DNA of 43,384 nucleotides from Candidatus Altimarinota bacterium (GCA_022565555.1 JAIUMN010000004.1:1-43384), one strand, 5' to 3'. Positions 21,297 through 32,056 are shown, counted from the first letter of the stretch. Numbers and translations: made by a program. Notes: generated by a model not told the origin, from the letters alone.

Positions 21297-22817
21297 ATGG
21301 AAGAATCTGGAGAGTGATTTTGATGATATAAAAAATACATCTTTTCGCTTATAGTAAGTCTTATGCTCCCAGTTCAGAGTTTTGCAGCGTGAGCTCCTCT
21401 GATGGACGTGAGTGCAACAAGTTTTTCCCTTGCTTCGTGAGTATTTATGACTCTTGTGATGTTTCTTGTGATAACTTTGGTAGCTACCGAAAAAGTACAT
21501 CGAACTTTGGTAGTTTTTTTTATTGCTTCGTCACTGATATTTTTAAATTATACCTTTGGATATTTTATTCCTGAACTGCGTTTTCTCAGTTTAGAGCAGG
21601 CATTTAAAAGTATTGATGGAGAAGTCATAGCACTCCTTGTTGGTATGATGATGATTGTTTGAGTATTGGCTCAGACTCGACTTTTTGAGTGGTTTGCGGT
21701 TAAGATGTTTGAGTTTTCAAGAGGAAGTATGACTGTACTTTTCTTTTCATTTTTTGTTATAACTGCAATCTTTTCAGCCTTTCTGGATAATGTTACCACG
21801 ATATTTCTTATCACTCCTGTTGCAATCGCGATAGCAAAGATATTTGAGATGAATCCTGTAAGACTTGTGATACCAATGGTGATAGCCTCAAATTTATGAG
21901 GAGCCGCAACTCTTATCTGAGATCCACCAAATATTATGATAGGTTCATATGCCGGACTTACTTTTAATCAGTTTCTTTTTAATCTCTGACTCCCTGTTAT
22001 AGTGATATCAGCTATAATAATGATATCTCTCTATGTAGTGATGGGAAAAGAATTACGCAATACTAAAAAAATAGAAAATTTTCATGAAACAGTAAACGAA
22101 CTTAAAGCAAAGTATCCGATTAAACATAAAAAACTTCTCATCGCTTCACTTTCTGTTCTTGCACTTGTAATTATCTTCTTTTTTCTTCACTGATTTTTTC
22201 ATATGCCTGCTGCAGTACCTGCGGTTATGGGGGCTGCACTTTTGATGCTGATACGTGATAGACTCATACGCAAGCGTTTCGGAAGAACTCAAGAGTGTCG
22301 AGAGATGATGGAACATCGTATTCATGATACTTTCTCTAAAGATGTTGAGTGGCTTGTAATAGGATTTTTTATATTTCTTTTCATGATAGTAGGAGCTGTA
22401 GAACATACCTGACTCCTCCATCTTGTAGCAATTTATATACAAGAAACTTTTGGTGATAATCTCCTTCTTTGTGCGCTTGCAATACTCTGGCTCGCAGCGA
22501 TATTTTCTACAGCACTTGATAATATACCATTTACTGCGGTGATGCTCCCAGTAGTTGCAACTCTTGTTCAGTTTTACGCTGATCAATGAATTGATGCAAC
22601 ATTTCTTTGGTGGGCACTTGCTTTCTGAGCATGTTTTTGAGGAAATGGATCACTCATAGGAGCTTCTGCAAACCTCGTGGCGGCAGGACTTCTTGAGAAA
22701 GAAAAATATCATCTTTCATTTATGGAATTTTTCAAGCTCAGTTTCCCACTTATGCTCCTACAAGTTACGCTTGCATCAGTAGCAGTATATCTTATGTATC
22801 TCGGAACTTATATGTAA
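21297..22817 (+). CDS. ArsB/NhaD-type ion transporter (IT superfamily)
   Basis: A 506-residue integral membrane protein of the ion transporter superfamily (NhaD, ArsB, P-protein). About 11-12 hydrophobic segments are visible, arranged as two inverted halves. Each half has the discontinuous-helix signature: [13 protein letters not shown] then [18 protein letters not shown] in the first, and [13 protein letters not shown] then [17 protein letters not shown] in the second. The match to NhaD/P-protein-like Na+/H+ antiporters is good. An N-terminal segment of about 30 residues (MEESGEWFGG, then a signal-like helix) precedes the core. Substrate could be Na+/H+, arsenite or dicarboxylate. It has terminators on both sides, so it is a single-gene unit. 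Confidence 0.9.
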
Positions 22818-22844
22818 TTAAAGAAATATAAGTTGAACTCTTGC

Positions 22845-22877
22845 ATATAACTCCTATACTCTAGGAGTTATATTTTT
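22845..22877 (+). terminator. Intrinsic terminator after the ion transporter
   Basis: ATATAACTCCTA (22845-22856) pairs with TAGGAGTTATAT (22862-22873), loop TACTC, followed by a T run. Confidence 0.85.
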
Positions 22878-22897
22878 ATCAAAATATCTATTTAAGT

Positions 22898-24427
22898 ATG
22901 AAAAAAATATTTTTTATTTTTATTTTTTTAATCTTATTGTTTCCTTACGCTTGATATAGCCAAGTATCAGAGGAGCATAAAGAAATTTTTCAGAAATTTT
23001 CTCAAATTATTGAAAAAAGATATTCTACTTCTGATCAAGAGATAATTTATCAGAGGCTTGCTACTATGATAGATCCTCTTTTATTAAAAATCGATACAAG
23101 TGAAGTACAACGAAAAAGATTGAGTGATATACAAAGTCTTTCACGTGAAAGACTTTTTGAAATACACTTGGATGCAGATGCTAGTATCCGTACACAACTT
23201 ATAAAAGAACTAAGAATTAAAAATTCTTCTGAAAATATCTCAAACCTTAGAGCTTACTCACAACTTCAACAAGAATTTCAATATTTTATAACAGAAGATC
23301 GACAATTTGTTTGAGATTGAGATATTTGGACATGAGTCTACTTTCGTAATTTTGTATTTTTTCCAAATGAGTATGGAGTAAGCGAGAGAGATCTCGAAAG
23401 AAATAATATTTCAAAATCTTCTACTCCTCTGTATCGCGATACTTCTGGAAGATATAATTTTATTCCCGATCACGAAAAAAAGATATTTCTTACTGAGGAT
23501 GTATTTTTTTGACTTCCAGAGAAGTTTCACCTTATGCAAAATTTGTATGATGATATGAAGTATAGCTCAACTCAAGTTGAACAAACACTACGTGAAATAC
23601 AAAAAATAACACTAGATATAACGGCTTGAAAAAATCGTGAACAAAAAATAGAAGCTATCTATCATTATATATTAGAAAATCTTTCATATTCAGAAAATTT
23701 TCAACTTGATGATATGTATATTTACTCAGGACTTGAGGCTTTTAAGAGATGATCTGCGGTTTGTACATGATACGTGAAACTGATGTCATATATGCTTGCT
23801 TTTGCATGAATAGATGACTTTGAGGTGATACGATGATATGTTATAGATGCTGATGATTTTCCTCGTATTTGACATGCATGGATACGCATAGGAAATAAGT
23901 ATTATGATCCAACTTTTGATGATCCTATAGGTGTGGAAAAAACTCTTACACCTGATGAATATAGATATTATGGACTCCCTCGTGATATTATGTATACGAA
24001 TCGTTTTGATTATGGAACACTCCCAGAAGACCTAATAACTGCAAGCTTGCAGGATCGTAAAAAATATATCAGAAACTCACTTGCTGATATCTATGATATA
24101 TATAAACATATTGCATCAAGGTATCGAATCTTTGATGAAATTGTTTTTCGAGAAAAATATAATTTCTGACCGATTATCCCTTTTTCTATTTCAACTGTTA
24201 CTTCGAGACTCACATATATTGAAGTAAATGGAGAAACATTTAGATATATAGATAACGGAACACAAAGACAAATACAAAGATTCAACTTCTTTATACTCAC
24301 TGATACTAATATAGACTCTCTTCTCGAACAGATTAAGTATGACTTAACTGATTATACTCTTATGAAATGGATGCATGCAGATGGAACACATGAGTGGAGA
24401 TTCGGATTTAATATGGAGGTGAGATAA
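22898..24427 (+). CDS. Exported transglutaminase-like protein
   Basis: A 509-residue protein with a signal peptide (residues 1-21, ending around AGYSQ). The transglutaminase/papain-like core is seen at C289 (SAVCTGYVKLM), H326 (GHAWIRIG) and D337 (YYDPTFDDP), the correct order for the Cys-His-Asp triad. Upstream of it are about 260 mostly helical residues without a known domain, and downstream about 170. In this superfamily members act as cysteine proteases or amidases on cell-wall peptides or proteins, or as cross-linking enzymes. The substrate is not evident. For an epibiotic or host-attached cell an extracellular enzyme could act on the host surface, but this is inference. It precedes the structured RNA and has no clear terminator of its own. 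Confidence 0.85.
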
Positions 24428-24454
24428 ATTGTAAGAAAATTGTAAGTAAAAAAT

Positions 24455-24483
24455 TTGACAAGTTATCAAGTATTGGGTATTAT
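24455..24483 (+). promoter_or_regulatory. Near-consensus promoter of the structured RNA
   Basis: TTGACA (24455-24460), a 17-nt spacer and TATTAT (24478-24483). It is the best sigma-70-type match seen in the window. It predicts a start near 24489-24491, right at the first hairpin. Confidence 0.85.
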
Positions 24484-24570
24484 AAAAAGTACCACCTCGC
24501 AGGGAGGATGGTGCTGGCTCATTAAGTATGTCAGCTAACTCAATTCCCCAAAAGGGGAGAAAGGGTCACA

Positions 24571-24708
24571 ATGACCAAAAAAGTTGTTTCTTCGCCAAAC
24601 AATAAAGCTGCTAGAAAGCGGCAAGATCAAATGGCTTCGCGTCTTGCGAAGCAAAAAGCCAAGGGCGAAAGCCACTTGGCAAGGCAGAGGCTGAAGAAGA
24701 CTGGTTGA
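24571..24708 (+). CDS. Possible small basic protein inside the GC-rich element (alternative to ncRNA)
   Basis: ATG at 24571, preceded by purine-rich GGGGAGAAAGGG that could act as a Shine-Dalgarno, opens a frame of 45 residues, very Lys/Arg/Gln/Ala-rich (MTKKVVSSPNN, ARKRQDQMASR, SHLARQRLKKTG), to TGA at 24706. In this organism TGA is glycine, so the frame would really run through the terminator to TAA at 24844 (91 residues), which is implausible. Its codons (GCG, CGG, GGC, AAG) are unlike all neighbours. Either it is a by-chance frame in a structured RNA, or the element came from a standard-code genome. I recognise no family. Confidence 0.25.
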   Translation: MTKKVVSSPNNKAARKRQDQMASRLAKQKAKGESHLARQRLKKTG

Positions 24709-24728
24709 GCCCTGAGCAGGCCATATTC

Positions 24729-24761
24729 GGGCACCCCAACAGGGGTGCCCATCACTTTTTT
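24729..24761 (+). terminator. Strong intrinsic terminator of the structured RNA
   Basis: GGGCACCCC (24729-24737), loop AACA, GGGGTGCCC (24742-24750), then a T run at 24756-24761. A 9-bp GC-rich perfect stem is the strongest hairpin in the window. Confidence 0.92.
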
Positions 24762-24841
24762 AAAAATGAAATACTTTCACAATAATTGAGAGTATTTTTT
24801 ATATACTCAGTATATATATTTTTACTTGCAAAGACAAGGGA

Positions 24842-24870
24842 AATAATTACTATGCTTTGTAGTAATTATT
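24842..24870. promoter_or_regulatory. 11-bp perfect inverted repeat before the UvrD-nuclease gene
   Basis: AATAATTACTA (24842-24852) and TAGTAATTATT (24860-24870) flank a 7-nt loop, ending 9 nt before the ATG at 24880. It may be an operator or a 5'-leader hairpin. The space from the RNA terminator (24761) to here is AT-rich with no gene. Confidence 0.5.
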
Positions 24871-24879
24871 ACAAGATAT

Positions 24880-27800
24880 ATGAACCAAGAAAACTATCAA
24901 AAAACTCTTGCAAGCCTTAATGAGAAACAACGTCAGGCGGTAGAGACTATTTACTGACCAGTATTGGTGCTTGCAGGTCCAGGAAGTGGGAAGACACAAC
25001 TTTTATCGGCTCGTGTGGCTCATATTCTTCAGGAAACTGATTATAGTGCTGAAAACATCCTGTGTCTGACTTTCACGGACAATGCAGTAAAAAATATGCG
25101 AGAACGTCTTGCGGGCATGATTGGTCATGATGCGTATAGAGTGAGTATCATGACTTTTCATAGTTTTTGAAACGAGATTATTCAGAAGTATCGAGCGTTC
25201 TCAAGAGAGTATAGTGAGGCTGAAACGCTTGATGATATTACAGCTTATGGTATCCTTGATATTATTACCCAGAGCTTTGATTACAAACATCCATATAAAC
25301 CATGATTTAAGGCGGCTGAGACCCTCAGAGAACTCATAGGGGATATAGGAGACCTTAAGAAATCCTGATTTACCCCAGAGAAGTATAAGGCTATTATCGA
25401 AGCAAATCATAAAACACTCAAGATACTTTCTGAGCTAACAAAAACATATTGGAAACAGATAGATACTCTTGGGCAAAAAAAGGAAGAAAAACTCAAAAAG
25501 TGAGAACTTTTTATACATTACACTGAGGAGATTACGAAACTTCTTTCAGATTCTCTAACTTGACTCTATGGATATCAAAGCCTTGCACGCGTGATTCTTG
25601 ATTCACTCTCTGAGGCTATCCTAGCTTATGGTGAAACTTGAAGCTCTACTCCAATCACTGCTTGGAGAAATACTTGGACAGAACTGAGTCATAAAAAGGA
25701 ACGCCGCTTTAAGGAAGAGCTAAAGATAGAAAAACAATTCGCACTTGCAGAGGTATACGGACTGTATCAATCAGCTCTCAAAGAAAAATGATATATCGAC
25801 TTTTCTGATATGATACTCGAAGCTATCAGGCTTCTTGAAACTCATGAGGTAATACGACTCAATCTTGCTGAGAAGTATCAAATTATCATGATAGATGAGT
25901 TCCAAGACACAAACGAAGCACAGATGCGACTCATTGATATGGTGACTTCTGTAGATTCTGAACAGCCAAATATCTTTGCGGTAGGAGATGATGATCAGTC
26001 TATCTATAAGTTTCAAGGGGCAAATACGAAAAATATCAAAGACTTTAGTGAGCGCTACGATTGAACAGAACTCATTATCCTTGAGAAAAATTACAGAAGT
26101 CATACAGAAATTATCGAAACCTCTCGTAGACTTCTCTCAGAGTCGCAAGATATAAAAAATATATTTCCTGAGGCAGAAAAAAAGTTTGAAGCTCACAGGT
26201 GAAATGGGGGAGTAGTAGAAAAATATATATTTGAAACAGAGCTTGATGAGATAGTGTATATCAGGCAAGATATCGAGAAAAAAATAGCTTCCTGAGTAGC
26301 ACCTCAGGATATTGCGGTTATCACGAAGAAAAATAAATCCCTCGAAATCATTGCAAAAAATCTTCTTGACGCAGGGATTCCAGTATCAGTTTCTAAAGAA
26401 GAATCACTTTTTGAACTTGAGGAGATGAAGCTCCTCTCAGATATACTCAAGCTTCTATGAAACCTCGATCGCTCGTATATGTACGAAGATGGAGAACTCT
26501 TTATATCCATACTTTCTCATCCTGTATGGGGAATAGAGCGACTTACTTTATGGAATCTTTCAAAGACTCTCTATCACGCACGCAGCGAGAAGACTCGAAG
26601 TATTATTGAGCAACTTCGTATGCAAACTGATGTAACACTGAGAGATATTGGATATTTTTTTATTGAACTCACCCAGAGATCCCGCTATGAACGCCTTGAA
26701 GATATTATAGACTATATCACGGGTGCAAATACTCTCAGCTATGAAGATGAATACTATGATGGGAGAGATGACTGAGAAAATATTAATCAACTTCAAATCA
26801 CACTTCTCGATAGTACGCAAAAAAACTATATTTCCCCATATTTTTCCTATTATTTTTGAACACAAAATGGAAAAACGTGAGTGAAGTATGCAAGACATCT
26901 CACGCACCTCAAAAAGTTTATAGATACAGTACGGAGTTATAAAAAACAAAAAGATTTTCTCTCACTTTCTGACGCCCTTGAGATACTTGCTTTGAGAGAG
27001 AGTTATAATCTCCATCTCAAAGCTTCCACGCTTCTAGGAAATGAGTCACACTCAGTGCAGTGTATCTCGGTGCATAAGGCGAAGTGACTCGAGTGGAAAC
27101 ATGTATATGTTCCATTTATCACGACAGGTGAGTACAAGCAAGGGAAGTTTTGAGCGGTCACGTTTCCGAAAAATCTTCCACTTCAAGCAGAAAAAGACAA
27201 TATGGAAGATATAGAGCGACTTCTCTACACTGCGGCAACTCGCGCGGAGTCTCACCTAACTCTCAGCTATAGTCTCAAAAATACTTCTGAAAAAACCCTT
27301 GAACCACTTCCAAGTCTTGCTGAGATGCAAGGGGAGTTTTGTGAGCAAGAGAGAGGAGGGATGAGTGCTATCTCAACCACTCTAGAGCTTGACGCAGAGC
27401 GACTTGTGATGCTTCCATATCTTGGAGATGAACAGAGTTTCCTTAGAGAGCGTGTCGAGAAAAACTTCTCGATGAATGTCTCAGCACTCCAGAACTTTCT
27501 TGATATCACTTCTTGAGGTCCTCAAAGTTTCGTGAAACGAAATCTTCTGAGGTTTCCTCAAGCAAAAAATATAGCTGCAAGTTATGGTACTGCGGTTCAT
27601 AACGCCCTTGAGGCATTTATGCAGGACTATAGTAATAGTTGAACATTTTCTCAGAAACTCCTTCTTGAAAGTTTTGAGGAGAGTATGAGAAAAGAGTGAT
27701 TTGAAGCAAGTATTCTCGAGGATTTTCTCACAAGAGGAAATGAAAAACTTCTTGAACTCTATCCTGAGATTTCTGGGACAAAATATGAAAAACTTCAACT

Positions 27801-28287
27801 AGAGTATAACTTTTCTCTCGACGGGGGAGTGTGGCTTCCAAGGGAAAATTGAGAAGCCATCAAGCTTACTGGAAAGATAGATAAAGTCGAGCAATTTCCA
27901 GATGATAGTCTGCTTATTACAGACTATAAAACGTGAAGTGGATTTGAGGGATTTACATTTAAATGACCCGATTATCTTAAAGTGAAGCAGTGGAAGTATC
28001 ATTTGCAGCTTGCGTTTTATGATATACTGTTTGAGCTTTCAAATAAGTACAAAGTATTTTCTCGCAAGCGTTATGAATTATTTTTTGTCGAGCGAGATAA
28101 AAAAACATGAGAGTTATACAGGATAGAGGAGTATATTCAAGAGGGAGAACGAGAGCGTGCAAAGAAGCTTATCAGGGCTGTGATGACGAAGATAGAAAAT
28201 CTTGATTTTCCAGATGTTTCGCACTATCCACAAAGCTACGAGGGAATTCGCCAGTTTGAGGAAGATTTATTAGAGGGGAAAGTGTAG
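24880..28287 (+). CDS. UvrD/AddA-like helicase with C-terminal RecB-family nuclease
   Basis: A 1135-residue SF1A helicase-nuclease. Motifs: Q motif LNEKQRQAV, Walker A GPGSGKT (33-39), LTFTDNAVKNM, TFHSF, DEFQDTN (motif II), VGDDDQSIYKFQGA (III), KNYRS (IV), VHKAKGLEW (V) and LYTAATRA (VI). The C-terminal quarter has GKIDKVE (D1001) and DYKTG (D1015, K1017), the PD-(D/E)XK signature of the RecB/AddA/AddB nuclease. This single chain resembles the streamlined helicase-nucleases that replace RecBCD/AddAB in reduced genomes. Likely roles are double-strand-break end processing and degradation of incoming DNA. A second UvrD-family gene follows after 65 nt. Transcription probably starts in the AT-rich gap after the RNA terminator. 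Confidence 0.93.
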
Positions 28288-28352
28288 GTTTCAAACTTTT
28301 ATTTTTCAAATTATTCATATACTTAGTCAGATTTTAGATATAGAGAAATATT

Positions 28353-30656
28353 ATGCAACACAATGAAAAGCAACTTGAAGCCATTACTCATAAAGACTGA
28401 CCGCTTCTTATTATCGCGTGAGCGGGAAGTGGAAAAACTGCGACACTGACTGCACGTATCGGACATATGATTTCTGAGGACTGAGTAGAGCCAAGTTCGA
28501 TTCTTGCGCTGACTTTTACCAACAAAGCAGCAGGGGAGATGAAAGAGCGTACTGCTCAAGTAATAGGAGCGCAGTATCGCCCTTCTATGATGCAAAATAG
28601 ACATCTCCCATATATAGGAACATTTCATAGTTTCGGAATATTTGTTCTCAAAGAAGTACTCTCTTGAGGATTTCAAGATATTGATATCTGACTCAAAAAA
28701 GACTTTCTTATCTATGATGAGAGTGATAAACTTTCAGTTCTCAGAAGTATCATAAAAGACGAACTCTGACTGATAGAAAAAGAATTTCCTGCAAGGCAAG
28801 TAGCCTATCATATATCTGACGCAAAAAATAGAGGACTGAATGCAAAAAGTTTTGAGTCAGAGGTAGACTCTCAAATAAAAGAAGTCGCACACTCTGCTTT
28901 TGTGAGATATGAAAAACGACTTCAAGGAAATAACGCCATAGACTTTGATGATATTCTGGCAAAGACACTTACACTGTTTCAAAATATACAAATACTTGAG
29001 TACTATCAGTCTCGCTATAAATACATTATGGTAGATGAGTATCAAGATACGAACCTTGTGCAGTACGAAATCGTCTCTCTTCTTGCGGGGAAATATAAAA
29101 ATCTCGCGGTTGTTGGGGATGATTGGCAGTCTATCTATAGTTGGCGTGGTGCAGATATGAGAAATATATTACATTTTCAGAAAGATTATCCAAATGCGAA
29201 AGTTGTAAAGCTCGAGCAAAACTATCGAAGCACGCAAAATATCATTAAAGCGGCCAATATCGTCATCGCAAAAAATACAGAAGCACTCAAAAAAGAACTC
29301 TGGACGGATAATTTCGAAGGGGAAAAGATACAGTACTTTGAAGCAGTAGATGATAATAGTGAAGCAAATTTTATCGCAGAAAATATCGAAGAGTATATGA
29401 ATATCCCTATCCTGAATCCTTTCCCCTCAGAGGAGAAAGGAGCTGCAGCTAGTTCTCTCTCCTCTCAGGAGAGAGTTAGAGAGAGGTGTTATAGTGACAA
29501 TCTTATACTCTATCGAACCAATGCTCAATCGCGTAAACTCGAAGAAGCATTTCTTAAAAAATGAATCCCATATAAAGTTATCTGAGGGCTTAAGTTTTAT
29601 GAACGAAAGGAAATAAAAGATATGCTGTCATATCTGAGACTGATTCATAATCCAGAAGATAGTGTTGCTTTCCTGCGTATCATCAATACTCCCAGTCGTA
29701 AAATAGGAGCAAAAACTCTTGAGGTGCTCACTAATATAAAAAATAATTTCTGACTGAGTTATATCGAAGTACTTGAAGATATCAGTGATATAGATGAAGT
29801 GCGTCCTCAAGCGCGTGAAGCACTTGCGAATTTTTACACCATGTTCCAGTTACTCATGCAAGCAAGCTCCAAAGTTTGACTCCAGGATCTCCTTGCGAAT
29901 ATTATATCTGATACAAACTATGAAGCATATCTCAAGCGTGAATACTCAAGTGACGAGTATGAGTCAAAAAAAGAAAATCTTGAAGAACTTCGTAATGTCG
30001 CTTCAGAGTATGAAGGGATTGATCCGCGAGAAAGTTTATCACTCTTCCTTGAGGAAGTAGCACTAATAACTGATCTAGAGCAAAAACTTGAGGATGAAGA
30101 AGTGCAAAGAAATCCGCTCGGCTACGTAACTCTTATGACGATACATACTTCAAAGTGACTCGAGCAAAAGCGAGTCTTTGTGACTTGACTTGAGGAAGGA
30201 CTCTTTCCAAGTAAGCGAACAATATCTGAGCCTCGTCAACTAGAAGAAGAGCGGAGGCTAATGTATGTTGCAATGACACGTGCGTGTGATGAACTTTTTC
30301 TCACGAGAGCACGAGAACGTTTTTATTTTGGAGAGTATGTTCGTAATCCTGAGAGTCGATTTATAAAAGAGATACCAGAGGAATATATGGAAAAAGTAGA
30401 ATCTCAGATGAGTAACTTCTCTTTTTGAAGTATGTCTTCTATGTTTTCTGATATCGAACGAGGTACTCCGGCTATACGTAAGCCAAAGACAGAAAATAAT
30501 CTTTCGGATTTTCGTACTTGAATGCGTGTAGAGCATCATAGATTCTGAATTGGAATTATAGAAAATCTTCTTTGAGAAAATGCTGAGATACGTTTCAAAG
30601 AATGAATGAAAAAGATGAATATACGTATCGCCCCAATAAAAATACTAAGTGAATAA
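28353..30656 (+). CDS. uvrD: UvrD/PcrA-type DNA helicase with a palindromic in-frame insertion
   Basis: A 767-residue 3'-5' SF1A helicase for repair and replication. Motifs: EKQLEAI, Walker A GAGSGKT (23-29, one Gly as UGA), [75 protein letters not shown]. The C-terminus ends in a short Tudor-like domain ([13 protein letters not shown]), the PcrA/UvrD type that contacts RNA polymerase. Residues about 356-378 are encoded by a double-hairpin palindrome (see the repeat entry) that has no counterpart in normal UvrD and is probably a surface-loop insertion. Length is a little above usual (about 720-740). The stop is 2 nt before the next ATG. Confidence 0.95.
29418..29475. repeat. Palindromic double-hairpin element inserted in the uvrD coding frame
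   Basis: First hairpin: CCTTTCCCCTC (29418-29428) against GAGGAGAAAGG (29430-29440), one mismatch. Second: CTCTCTCCT (29455-29463), CTC, AGGAGAGAG (29467-29475), perfect. Between them is the palindrome AGCTGCAGCT. It stays in frame and adds roughly 23 residues rich in Ser, Glu and Arg. The organisation resembles REP/MITE-like palindromes or the coding-region palindromic elements of Rickettsia. No second copy was seen in the window. Confidence 0.6.
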
Positions 30657-30658
30657 TT

Positions 30659-31120
30659 ATGATGAGCTTTGAATACCTTCTTCTTATCCTTCTTTCTCTT
30701 CTCCCGCTTGCTTATAAGTTTAGTTTTTGGGCTGAGATATTTTCTGGTAACGAAAGTATATGATATAAGCTCAAAAAATGATTTTCTCACTTTTGGTCAT
30801 ACATTGAGTTCCCACTTTTATTTTTTTCTGTCACTATATTTATAGAGCCACTTTTTGAGATATTTCTCTACAACTTTTTTTTCTATTTTCTAGTACTTTA
30901 TAATATATTTGTTTGGGGAAAGATATTTCGCAAGAAACTCCCTCATATGCATTATAGATGACTGCTTTTTATTTTTACAATCTGAGTTTTTCTTGTCCTT
31001 GTAGGTATAGTATTATATATTCCAAATCTTTTATATACAGTAATAATAGGGATATTTTCTATAATTCCTTTATTATTTGTAATAAAATGATTTTTATTTT
31101 CAAAAAAATCATTAGAGTAA
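30659..31120 (+). CDS. Small multi-spanning membrane protein, unknown
   Basis: A 153-residue protein, very rich in Phe, Leu, Ile and Tyr, with about four or five hydrophobic segments (near residues 4-22, 45-62, 66-84, 100-120 and 125-143). No family is recognised. It starts 2 nt after uvrD (two possible ATG codons, 30659 and 30662) and is 30 nt before ddl, so it is probably in the same transcript. Context with ddl hints at the envelope, but this is weak. Confidence 0.72.
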
Positions 31121-31150
31121 AGTCTATTATTAATATAAAAATATTTTTCT

Positions 31151-32044
31151 ATGTCAAAAATAGCTATTCTCACTGGATGACCTGGGTATGAAAGAAATAT
31201 TGCACTTAAAAGTGTTGAGATTTTTAAGAAATACCTCAAACATGAATATGATGTATTTCTTCTTCCTGAGGAGCTTGATATTTTTTTAGAAAAGAAAAGT
31301 GAATATAGAAAAGTTATTCCTGTGTTTCATGGAGAATATGGAGAAGATGGACGTATACAGGCATTTCTCGATATACTTGAGCTACCGTATGTGTGATATA
31401 ATTATTACATTAATGCTCTATGTATGAATAAGCGAGAAGCAAATATTATTGCCTTCCATCATGGTATCTCTGTTCCGAAAGAATATATATTAAAGAAATG
31501 AAAAGAACTTCATATTGAGAGTATTTGATTTTGATATCCAATTATTGCGAAGCTTAATACATGAGGTTCAAGTTATTATACTTATAAGGTAGTGAATGAA
31601 ATTGATCTACAAGAAAAAATTGAATATATTCGTTCCCAAGTAAGTGATGATATCTTGATTCAGGAATACATACTTGGAGATGAGTATAGCATCTCTCTTG
31701 TAAATGGGGAAATACTCGATGCTATTATGTTTGTTGAAAAAAATAATCCTGAAGATTTTTTCGATTATGACTCTAAATATGAAACTGAAAGTTGAATGCG
31801 TGAAACTTTTCCTCAATTAGAGATACGATTGAAAAAAAGGCTTATTGAATTTGCATGAAATATAAGAGATATATTTTGACTTTACAACTGATATGCTCGT
31901 ATTGACGTTATAGTCCGGGGTGAGGATTTATATTTTCTAGAAGTAAATACTATTCCCTGAAGCACTGAAGTATCTATCCTTCCAAAAGCCTGGAAGCTTT
32001 CTGGAAGAAGTTTAGAGGAATTTGTAGAGGAAGTATTGAGATAA
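31151..32044 (+). CDS. ddl: D-alanine--D-alanine ligase
   Basis: A 297-residue ATP-grasp ligase that makes the D-Ala-D-Ala dipeptide for peptidoglycan. Signatures: HGEYGEDGRIQAFLDILELPYVG (N-terminal HG(x)GEDG motif, here FHGEYGEDG), IIAKLNTGGSS (ATP loop), EYILGDEYSISLVNG, and the C-terminal LEVNTIPGSTE Mg/D-Ala site, corresponding to EVNTxPG. The length is typical (300-310). UGA glycines occur in the LTGGPG and NTGGSS segments. With the MurE-like gene it supports an intact peptidoglycan pathway. Confidence 0.93.
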
Positions 32045-32056
32045 TTAGTTATATTA

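Larger units (their letters stand above)
24490..24761 (+). ncRNA. Candidate structured non-coding RNA of unassigned family
   Basis: About 270 nt with about 52% GC (hand count over 24491-24750) in a genome near 35%. Local helices: 24492-24498/24504-24511 with one bulge; GCTGGC/GTCAGC 24513-24518/24530-24535; TCCCC-AAAA-GGGGA 24545-24558; GGTCA-CAA-TGACC 24564-24576; GCTGCT-AGAA-AGCGGC 24607-24622; GCTTCGC-GTCTT-GCGAAGC 24634-24652; and GCCAAG-GGC-GAAA-GCC-A-CTTGGC 24658-24680, which carries a GNRA tetraloop. TTCTTC near 24589 can pair with GAAGAA near 24693 to enclose the central hairpins. A strong promoter precedes and a terminator follows. Conserved blocks of RNase P RNA, SRP RNA and 6S RNA were looked for and not seen. 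The alternative is a small protein gene (next entry). Confidence 0.65.

Noticed and set aside
24490-24761. RNase P RNA, SRP RNA or 6S RNA
   Set aside because: The conserved sequence blocks of RNase P and the SRP apical loop are not found, and the fold is a row of hairpins, not the long 6S hairpin with a central bubble. No search tool could be run.
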